Made by a program: the position numbers and the translations under genes. Shown one piece after another: positions 7,775 to 13,996 of a DNA stretch of 64,000 nucleotides. The notes beneath the pieces are model-generated. The model saw nothing but the letters and a program-made list of their open reading frames with translations. It did no database searches and had not been told where the DNA came from. The stretch is from Methylobacterium iners (GTDB lineage Bacteria > Pseudomonadota > Alphaproteobacteria > Rhizobiales > Beijerinckiaceae): the NCBI RefSeq assembly GCF_022179305.1, contig NZ_BPQP01000066.1:1-64000 (forward strand), read 5' to 3'. Within the stretch, counting starts at the first letter, position 1, and each line of letters begins with the position of its first letter.

Positions 7775-8743
7775 ATGGCTACGATCAAGGGCGATCAAAA
7801 CTGGTTCTGGCTCGACGACACGCTCGTCGGCACAGATCAGCAGGACGTCATCTACGGCTACAAGGGCAACGATATGCTCACTGGCCGGGACGGTAACGAC
7901 ATCCTGTACGGCGGCGAGGGTAACGACAACCTCCACGGGGGTGAGGGCAACGACACCCTCGACGGCGGTTTCGGCGTCGACGACCTTTGGGGCGGTGCGG
8001 GCTCTGACAAGCTCAACGGGAGCTACGGCAGCGACCGGATGTACGGTGGGGACAACAACGACGTCTTCTCCGACATTCACGGCGTCGACAAGATGGATGG
8101 CGGCGTGGGCACCGACCGGGTTGATTACAGCGGCTTTCACGGCCGCGTTACTGTCAACCTCGCCAACGGGACCGGGCTCCAGGAGGAGGCGATTTGGGAC
8201 GTCGGCAGCGGCTACTATTACGTTGGCGAGGGGACCGACGAGCTGATCTCGATTGAGAACGTCGACGGTGGTCGCTTCGACGATCGCATCACCGGCAGCA
8301 GCGTCGACAACCGCCTCGACGGCGGCGACGGCGACGACGTTCTCAGCGGTGGCGCCGGCAACGACACGCTGATCGGTGGCAAGGGTCAGGATGTCATGAC
8401 CGGCGGGGTAGGCGCGGACACCTTCTTGTTCGACGCCAATCCGGCTCTCTCCGGAAACTTTGACAGGATCAGCGACTTCCAGCCGGTCGACGACACGATC
8501 CGGCTCGACAACGCCGTATTCCAGACGCTCGCGCTCGGGACCCTCGACGACAGCGCATTCCGCATCGTCGACAATTATAACGCGACAGGGCTCGACTCCA
8601 GCGACCGCATCGTCGCTTCGACCTGGAACAACATGCTCTTCTACGATCCCGACGGCTCGGGCTCTCAGGAAGCGTTCGCCTTTGCGCAACTGAGCACGGG
8701 CCTGCCCTCGACCCTGAGCGCGTCCGACTTCTTCATTTTCTGA
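7775..8743 (+). CDS. RTX (hemolysin-type calcium-binding) secreted protein
   Basis: A 322-residue acidic protein built largely of RTX nonapeptides of the GGxGxDxL type. One block covers about residues 30-105 (for example GGEGNDNLHGGEGNDTLDGG) and a second about 170-215. These repeats fold into a calcium-filled beta roll. There is no N-terminal signal peptide; the end LSASDFFIF is the uncleaved C-terminal signal expected for type I secretion. No catalytic domain is recognised, so it may be a small adhesin or matrix protein. No type I exporter is in the window. The upstream CRP palindrome suggests cAMP-dependent control. Start 7775 follows CGAGG. Confidence 0.88.
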   Translation: MATIKGDQNWFWLDDTLVGTDQQDVIYGYKGNDMLTGRDGNDILYGGEGNDNLHGGEGNDTLDGGFGVDDLWGGAGSDKLNGSYGSDRMYGGDNNDVFSDIHGVDKMDGGVGTDRVDYSGFHGRVTVNLANGTGLQEEAIWDVGSGYYYVGEGTDELISIENVDGGRFDDRITGSSVDNRLDGGDGDDVLSGGAGNDTLIGGKGQDVMTGGVGADTFLFDANPALSGNFDRISDFQPVDDTIRLDNAVFQTLALGTLDDSAFRIVDNYNATGLDSSDRIVASTWNNMLFYDPDGSGSQEAFAFAQLSTGLPSTLSASDFFIF

Positions 8744-9101
8744 GAGAAGCGAGCAAGGTTCCGCAGGGCTGCCGCGAGTTGGCCCCGCGGACACTGTGTG
8801 CCGCGCTCCCTGCCGGCACGCCGCCTAGCTAAGTAGTCGACCAGGGCTAGACCGGCCAAAGTGCCGCCAGCCGTGAAGACCCGGCCCGGCGAAACGCAAC
8901 TGCTCACGAGATTGTCTCGGAAGGCCCAACTCTCAGCCGTGAGCCAAGGCCATGTAGCAGGTGAGTTCGGAAAGGCGCAACGGCGGCAAGCGTGACGCTC
9001 CATAGATTGCTGGTGGCTCAACGCACATCCCGCGGGTCACCTTAACCTCTCGCTTACCCAAACCCACGAGGTTGCGTGTCGGGTTAGCCCAAGGAGAGAG
9101 C
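8744..9101. other. Intergenic region, no gene recognised
   Basis: About 360 bases between the RTX gene and gapR. Minus-strand frames here give a short hydrophobic run but no convincing start or family. It presumably holds the gapR promoter. Confidence 0.45.
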
Positions 9102-9383
9102 ATGCCCGACACCATCGACACCGTTGGAGTTGCCGGCGACCGTATCCGCTCGATCATCGAGCGCGTCGAGAAGGTCGAGGAGGAGATCAAGGATCTCATG
9201 GAGGCCAAGAAAGAGATCTTCTTGGAGGCTAAGAGTGAGGGTCTGGACGTAAAAATCCTCAAAGAGATCCTGAAGCTGCGCAAACTCGATCAGGACGAGC
9301 GTGACGAGCACGAGACGCTGCTCGATGTGTACATGCGTGCCATGGATGCGCCGAGCCCGGCTCCAATGGCAGAGGCGGCCTGA
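9102..9383 (+). CDS. gapR: GapR-family (DUF2312) DNA-binding protein
   Basis: A 93-residue all-helical protein of the DUF2312/GapR family. GapR is a nucleoid-associated protein of alphaproteobacteria that clamps overtwisted DNA and helps topoisomerases during replication and transcription. The family core is clear: RIRSIIERVEKVEEEIKDLM near residue 15, followed by LDVKILKEILKLRK. A strong AAGGAG site precedes the ATG at 9102. Chromosomal gapR is normally a core gene; finding it in the atypical left part of the window suggests an accessory copy, as plasmids and islands often carry one. Whether another copy exists elsewhere cannot be seen. Confidence 0.9.
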   Translation: MPDTIDTVGVAGDRIRSIIERVEKVEEEIKDLMEAKKEIFLEAKSEGLDVKILKEILKLRKLDQDERDEHETLLDVYMRAMDAPSPAPMAEAA

Positions 9384-9409
9384 GCGTCCCTCAAACGCGC
9401 TAAGGTCTC

Positions 9410-9449
9410 GACGCTGCCGTGGTGATTAAAGGCTCCCCACGGCAGCGTC
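9410..9449 (+). terminator. Inverted repeat after gapR
   Basis: A perfect 13-bp stem (GACGCTGCCGTGG and its complement) with a 14-base loop starts 26 bases after the gapR stop. No U tract follows. It may end gapR transcription or shield it from the convergent gene. Confidence 0.5.
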
Positions 9450-9546
9450 CATCATCTCGTCGGTTACGTCGATGAGAAGCTGCACTTCCTCGACGAGAAT
9501 TTCCAAGTTCTTCTTAGTCACGGTGGGCGCTGAAATGAGCGCGGCG

Positions 9547-10860
9547 TTATGTCGGCGATTTATCCTGCTTGTCCCGAACGTAATCTTTCGTGCCCGGTCG
9601 GCCACGATCAGCGGCCTCAATGATCACGTTGAGCGGCCTGTCTGCAGCGTCTTCAAGAACGCTCGCCAACTCTCCGCTTTCAACCTTCTGCGAGGTTGCT
9701 GCGGTGGTTGAGCCACCAAGCCGCCGAGTCTCGCCCACCATCTGATTGTCATCCACGGCCGACTGCTCGCCTAACACCGCACCGAGACGATCAGGCGCGA
9801 TCAGACCAAGGCGGACGGCGTGCTTGGCGATGGCCATGCTGTCCGCAGCGAGCACGAGGCTGCTACCGGCCGTCGCGATCGAGGCCGCGAGGTGCTCGAT
9901 CTCGCCGATGCGTCCGGCATCACGCGAAACGTTGCGAACATACACGGCGAGCACACGGCCTGGGTGGTCCGACACGATCTTGGCGTAGACCTCAGGGTCG
10001 TGCTGGCCGCTGTCGCCGATGAGCACGAACGGCAGGTCACGGTAGAGCGATAGCATATGGCTGATGAGCTGGTGCTTGTGATCCTCAGCCTTGCGCGGCA
10101 GTGGATGACGCCAGGAGAGGCCCCATTCCCGTAAGAACAGGACTGGTCCGACCGGGATCTCGTGTTGCTGGAAGAACTCGCCGAGCATGTCGTAGATGCC
10201 CCAAGGAGCGCGAGACACGTAGAGCATGGGGTTGGCTTCAGCCCCGGTCACGCCGACGTGAAATGCCTGGCACAGGGCCGCTGCACCGGGGAACGCGACG
10301 CGACTGTCGGCGTCAGCCACAAACAGGCGCCAGAGCATCTTGAGCTTGTTGGCGACGCCCGTGTGCATGATCGTGTCATCGATGTCGCTGATCACGACGA
10401 AGCGGCAGGTCGCGGGTGGGATGTACACCTGCCCCAGGACGTTGACCGGCGGTTCACCATCAAGCGTGAGTGAGACGGGGTGCCAGGCTGAGTTGCTGGA
10501 GGGCACACTGTGCGCACGCAGGTGGACCCGGAAGTAACCATCTCGGTCCGTCACGACGGAAACCTCAGCCCTGCCAAAGCGGGCCGTCACACTCGCTCCG
10601 GTGACCTTTCTCCGGCGGATGCGCCGCACGATGTTGCGCAAGTTCGCGCGGATGGCGTTAGGGCTCACCTGGCGATCTGGATGAGACTGCCGGAACACGC
10701 GTCCGATCAGGAAGATCTCCTCGCTCGTCCCATATCCGCGGTAGGCCTCGATGACGGTTCCACCGCGTCCTTGTGACTTGCGTACAGGTCGAGCAGCGAG
10801 CGCCAGGAGCCGAACGGCTCCCCTTCGCCAACGAGTTGTGCTTGGGCCAGCATCCGTCAT
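9547..10860 (-). CDS. APP1-like phosphatase-domain protein (DUF2183)
   Basis: A 437-residue protein with the App1 phosphatidate-phosphatase catalytic domain (DUF2183, HAD-like). The catalytic motif DIDDTIMHTG lies near residue 180. It is followed by a conserved VSRAPWGIYDMLGEFF segment, FLREWGL, and the later GDSGQHDPEVYAKI motif, which gives the second metal-binding acids. In yeast App1 the domain dephosphorylates phosphatidic acid; bacterial members have little known biology. There is no signal peptide or membrane helix, and the last 90 residues are low complexity. Start 10860 is chosen because GAGG lies six bases upstream; the frame is open to 10941. Confidence 0.82.
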   Translation of the reverse strand: MTDAGPSTTRWRRGAVRLLALAARPVRKSQGRGGTVIEAYRGYGTSEEIFLIGRVFRQSHPDRQVSPNAIRANLRNIVRRIRRRKVTGASVTARFGRAEVSVVTDRDGYFRVHLRAHSVPSSNSAWHPVSLTLDGEPPVNVLGQVYIPPATCRFVVISDIDDTIMHTGVANKLKMLWRLFVADADSRVAFPGAAALCQAFHVGVTGAEANPMLYVSRAPWGIYDMLGEFFQQHEIPVGPVLFLREWGLSWRHPLPRKAEDHKHQLISHMLSLYRDLPFVLIGDSGQHDPEVYAKIVSDHPGRVLAVYVRNVSRDAGRIGEIEHLAASIATAGSSLVLAADSMAIAKHAVRLGLIAPDRLGAVLGEQSAVDDNQMVGETRRLGGSTTAATSQKVESGELASVLEDAADRPLNVIIEAADRGRPGTKDYVRDKQDKSPT

Positions 10861-10952
10861 TTCAGCCTCGCACAATAACATGGCGACTATACCGTTCGTA
10901 CACGCGTGCCGCCGCGCATCTCGCGGACGTAGTGTCCGCAACCGTACGAGTT

Positions 10953-11303
10953 ATGGTCAAGCTGAAACCGCAGCGAGTGCCTGGCCGCATCGGCCCGACA
11001 CGGCGGATCGCGGAGGCACATCAGGGCACAGCCACACTTCATCGTCCGACGAAGCCGTTAGGCAGGTTCAACTTCACGCTTTTGACGAGTGCTGGACGGC
11101 TCACAGGGTCGGTGACCGTACCCGTTGAGGGCCGCTCAAACGACGAACTCACACATCACGCGTTGGAGCAGATCCGCGCCCTCGGTGAGGATTTCGCCCG
11201 TGTTCAAGATAGAGAAGGCTCAGGGGACGGAGACAGGTCGCAAGTGGCGCCCGAACAGGTTGATCGGAAGGTTGACCCCCCATTCACCCACGGCGATCTC
11301 TAG
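10953..11303 (+). CDS. Hypothetical protein
   Basis: A 116-residue frame whose middle (RFNFTLLTSAGRLTGSVTV, then LTHHALEQIRALGEDFAR) looks like a beta-alpha fold rather than noise. The C-terminal part is polar and less convincing. No family is recognised. It is divergent from the APP1-like gene and runs tail to tail into the integrase remnant. The start at 10953 is a guess; the frame is open upstream. Confidence 0.4.
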   Translation: MVKLKPQRVPGRIGPTRRIAEAHQGTATLHRPTKPLGRFNFTLLTSAGRLTGSVTVPVEGRSNDELTHHALEQIRALGEDFARVQDREGSGDGDRSQVAPEQVDRKVDPPFTHGDL

Positions 11304-11692
11304 GGCAGTGCCGAAGGACGGCTAACTCTCTCCTGACCGACCCTGGCAAGCCATTCATCGCGGTAAGCCGCACACTGCTCAGAGGTGAGGCTGCTGAGTT
11401 TGGCTTGAGCTAATCCGTGTCGAAGGAAGGCGTTCAGGAAGGTCGCTTCGTTCTTACCGCTGTGCTTACCGGGACTGACCTCATCCCGATAACGGACTAC
11501 GACCTCACGCAGCGTTTTGCTGGTAGGGGTAGGAGCCTTGACTAGGAGGTCTGCCCTCTCGCCCTGTAGCTCCATCTGCCTAACCCAGGCTTGAGCGTCG
11601 GCTTTGAGGATGAACGTGCGGCTGACCGCGGGCTGACCCTTCTGGCGTACCTGGGCTTGCCACTTGTCGTTCCGCTTCCTGAGCGTAGCGAT
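11300..11692 (-). pseudogene. Tyrosine integrase remnant (N-terminal part only)
   Basis: Read on the minus strand, this frame encodes the arm-binding and core-binding domains of a tyrosine-type site-specific recombinase. It begins IATLRKRNDKWQAQVRQKG at the position where integrases start MATLRKR..., and goes on through FILKADAQAWVRQMELQGER and TLREVVVRYRDEVSP. The codon where the start would be is ATC, not ATG. The frame stops after about 130 codons, so the whole catalytic domain with its Arg-His-Arg-Tyr residues is gone. It lies 110 bases from the 3' end of tRNA-Thr, the usual place for the integrase of an element inserted in a tRNA gene. Confidence 0.75.
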
Positions 11693-11801
11693 GATGCTTT
11701 GTCTCGCCGCTGTGACCAGAGCGTGACAGGAAGGCTACCGAGGCTTGCAGGACGGATGGCTCCACCTTGGCCAAGTCGCTGTGAAGACCAGGGTTAAGTG
11801 G

Positions 11802-11877
11802 TGGTGCCGCAAGAGGGATTCGAACCCCCGACCCCCTCATTACGAATGAGGTGCTCTACCAGCTGAGCTATTGCGGC
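11802..11877 (-). tRNA. tRNA-Thr (anticodon CGU)
   Basis: A complete tRNA read on the minus strand. The acceptor stem GCCGCAA/TTGCGGC, the D arm, the anticodon arm with loop TTCGTAA, the T arm with GGTTCGAATCC and an encoded CCA end are all present. The anticodon CGT decodes ACG. The integrase remnant lies just beyond the 3' end. Confidence 0.96.
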
Positions 11878-12001
11878 ATCTGACCCTATTAAGGCCATAC
11901 TAGAACTCATTCCGCCCAGTCAACTCATTGAGCCCGCTTCGCTTTTTGCGGCTAACCCGCTAATTACGAATGAGGTGCTCTACCAGCTGAGCTAGTGCGG
12001 C
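11839..12001. repeat. Direct repeat of tRNA-Thr 5' half (likely att site copy)
   Basis: The stretch 11839-11870 inside the tRNA gene is repeated exactly (32 bp) at 11963-11994. If one mismatch is allowed the match runs to 11877 and 12001. The second copy covers the acceptor 5' strand, D arm and anticodon arm, but then breaks off, so it is a dead partial tRNA. Such direct repeats at a tRNA beside an integrase mark site-specific insertion. Only 85 bp lie between the copies. Confidence 0.8.
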
Positions 12002-12195
12002 GCGATTCCCGGCGGCGCGGAAGGGTTGCGCGGGGGATCGTTGGGGTCAGGGTCATATCCGCCCGGCCCGCCGATGGCAAGGCGAGGCGAGGCCCGGGCG
12101 AAGGTGCGGCGGGGCACCGGGGAATGCGGCGACAGCTTGACGGTGTCGCGCCGGGGCCGGAAGGGTGGCGGCGTTGCTGGTCCGAGATTCCCTCC

Positions 12196-12678
12196 ATGTC
12201 GCTGCTCGCACGCCTCAGGGCCTATGCCGACGATGTCTTCGGGACCGCAGCCTCGCCCGGTGCGGTGGCCGACGAGGACGATGCCGGGCTCGCGGCCATC
12301 GCCCTCCTCGTCCACGTCGCCCGGGCCGACGGCATGCTCGCCCCGGCCGAGGCCGAGCGCCTAGCCCGGTTCGTGGAGAGCCGCTTCTCCGTGTCCCGCG
12401 GAGAGGCCGACCGGCTCATCGCGCGCGCCTCGGCCGTCGACGCGCAGACCCGCGACATGTCCGCCCTGGTCGAGGCGATCGGTCACGATGCCGGGCCCGA
12501 GGAGCGGATGCGGCTGCTCGGCATGGCCTGGGCGGTGGCGGGCGCCGACGGCGCCCTCGACGAGTTCGAGGACGCCCTGGTCTGGCGCCTCGGCGGGCTG
12601 CTCGGCCTCGACGAGGCGGCCATCGACCGGGCGCGGACGGGGGCCGGCGCGCAGACGGGCGAGGCCGCCGCGGGTTGA
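12196..12678 (+). CDS. TerB-family protein
   Basis: A 160-residue all-helical protein of the TerB/DjlA N-terminal-like superfamily, named for tellurite-resistance operons but present in many genomes with no known role. The repeated pattern of helices with acidic turns is clear: LVHVARADGMLAPAEAERL and GMAWAVAGADGALDEFEDALV each carry the ADGxLxxxE motif, a possible metal site. No other ter gene is nearby, so tellurite resistance should not be assumed. Start 12196 is the first Met of the conserved part; the longer frame overlaps the partial tRNA. It is the first gene with the high-GC codon use typical of the rest of the window. Confidence 0.8.
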   Translation: MSLLARLRAYADDVFGTAASPGAVADEDDAGLAAIALLVHVARADGMLAPAEAERLARFVESRFSVSRGEADRLIARASAVDAQTRDMSALVEAIGHDAGPEERMRLLGMAWAVAGADGALDEFEDALVWRLGGLLGLDEAAIDRARTGAGAQTGEAAAG

Positions 12679-12688
12679 GGCTCGCGCG

Positions 12689-13093
12689 GTGATCGTCAGC
12701 CTCACCCTGATCCTGCTGGCCCAGCTCCTCGGCGAGGGCCTGGCGCGCGGCGCCGGCCTGCCCGTGCCGGGGCCGCTGATCGGCATGGCCCTGCTCATCG
12801 GCTTCCTGGCCCTGCGCGACCGCCACTCCGGCCCGGCCGCGCGCCTGCTGCCGGCGCCGCTCACCGACGGCGGCCTGGAGGCGACGGGGCGCGGGCTGCT
12901 CGCCAACCTCTCGCTCCTGTTCGTGCCGGCCGCCACCGGCATCGTCGGGCGCCTCGACGTGCTCGCCGCGCACGGGGCCGCGATTCTCTGCGTGGTCCTC
13001 GTCTCGACGGTGCTCACCCTCTCGGCCGCCGCCCTCACCTTCGAGGCGGTGGCCCGGCGCCTCGGCTCGGGCCCACCGAAAAGTTCCCCATGA
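12689..13093 (+). CDS. lrgA: CidA/LrgA-family membrane protein
   Basis: A 134-residue, four-helix membrane protein of the CidA/LrgA holin-like family. The family signature is near the start: LAQLLGEGLARGAGLPVPGPLIGMALL. In staphylococci LrgA/CidA modulate murein hydrolase export and cell lysis, and in other bacteria LrgAB moves small metabolites such as pyruvate or glycolate. The start is a GTG at 12689, 11 bases after the TerB-like stop. The next gene overlaps its end by the ATGA arrangement, so lrgA and lrgB are translationally coupled. Confidence 0.85.
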   Translation: MIVSLTLILLAQLLGEGLARGAGLPVPGPLIGMALLIGFLALRDRHSGPAARLLPAPLTDGGLEATGRGLLANLSLLFVPAATGIVGRLDVLAAHGAAILCVVLVSTVLTLSAAALTFEAVARRLGSGPPKSSP

Positions 13094-13806
13094 GCGGCGA
13101 CTTCGCGGTCTGGGTCTATCTCTCGCGCACGCCACTGCTCTGGCTCACCGTGACGCTCGCGGCCTACCTCGTCGCCGACCGCATCGCGCTGGCGACCAAC
13201 CGGCACCCCATCGCCAACCCCGTGCTCCTCGCCGTCATCCTCACGGCTGGCATCCTGGCGCTCACGGGCACGCCCTACGCCACCTATTTCGAGGGCGCGC
13301 AATTCGTGCACTTCCTGCTCGGGCCAGCGACCGTCGCGCTGGCCTTCCCGTTCTACGCTTACCGCGCCACGGTGATGCGTGCGCTGCTCCCGATGCTTGC
13401 GACCCTCCTCGTCGGCTCCCTCGTCGCCATCGTCTCGGCGGTGACGCTGGGACTGGCGCTCGGCGTGCCCCGCGAGGTCGTCGTGGCGATGGCCCCGAAA
13501 TCCGTGACCACCGGCGTCGCCATGGGCATCGTCGAGGGCTTGGGGGGTGATCCGACGCTGGCCGCCGTCCTCGTCATGCTCACCGGCATGACCGGGGCGA
13601 TCCTGGTGACGCCGATCCTCAACCTGCTTCGCCTGCGCGACATGCGCGCTCGGGGCTTCGCGGCGGGGCTTGCCGCCCACGGCGTCGGCACGGCCCGAGC
13701 CTTCCAGGTCAGCGAGGTCGCCGGCACCTTCGCCGGCATCGCGCTCGGTCTCAACGCCTTCCTCACCGCGATCCTGGTGCCGGTGGCGGTGAGCTTTCTG
13801 CGGTAG
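13090..13806 (+). CDS. lrgB: CidB/LrgB-family membrane protein
   Basis: A 238-residue polytopic membrane protein of the LrgB/CidB family and partner of the preceding LrgA. The conserved central segment is present: MAPKSVTTGVAMGIVEGLGG followed by LAAVLVMLTGMTGA, and then AHGVGTARAFQ. About seven hydrophobic segments are visible. The start ATG overlaps the lrgA stop. The glycolate oxidase subunit genes in this window are far away, so the substrate remains open. Confidence 0.9.
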   Translation: MSGDFAVWVYLSRTPLLWLTVTLAAYLVADRIALATNRHPIANPVLLAVILTAGILALTGTPYATYFEGAQFVHFLLGPATVALAFPFYAYRATVMRALLPMLATLLVGSLVAIVSAVTLGLALGVPREVVVAMAPKSVTTGVAMGIVEGLGGDPTLAAVLVMLTGMTGAILVTPILNLLRLRDMRARGFAAGLAAHGVGTARAFQVSEVAGTFAGIALGLNAFLTAILVPVAVSFLR

Positions 13807-13853
13807 CTGCTCCTTTACGGCCTCCGCATGATCAAGTCGGTATGGCGCGTCCC

Positions 13854-13956
13854 CTCCCCCTTGTGGGGAGGGGTTCGGGGTGAGGGTGGTCCCGCCTGGT
13901 GAGCGGCAGGGTCACCCAGCCACCCCCACCTCCTGCCTCCTCCCCACAAGGGGGAG
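13854..13956. repeat. Long inverted repeat between convergent genes
   Basis: An 18-bp perfect inverted repeat (13854-13871 and 13939-13956, CTCCCCCTTGTGGGGAGG type) with further internal pairing of the GGTGAGGGTGG/CCACCCCCACC kind. It sits between lrgB and the convergent ABC transporter gene. It resembles the scattered palindromic repeats of high-GC alphaproteobacteria and may stop transcription from both sides. Confidence 0.6.
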
Positions 13957-13996
13957 GAGAGAGCCGCACGACCGAGGCGATCATCCGGGACCCGCG

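Noticed and set aside
9426-9620. A 64-codon minus-strand frame after gapR
   Set aside because: It overlaps the 3' end of the APP1-like gene and the inverted repeat and has no convincing ribosome site.
11963-12001. A second tRNA-Thr gene
   Set aside because: Only the 5' half is present; the T arm and 3' acceptor strand are missing, so it cannot be functional.
12196-12678. Tellurite resistance operon
   Set aside because: Only a TerB-like protein is present; no terC, terD or terZ is nearby, so the resistance label is not supported.
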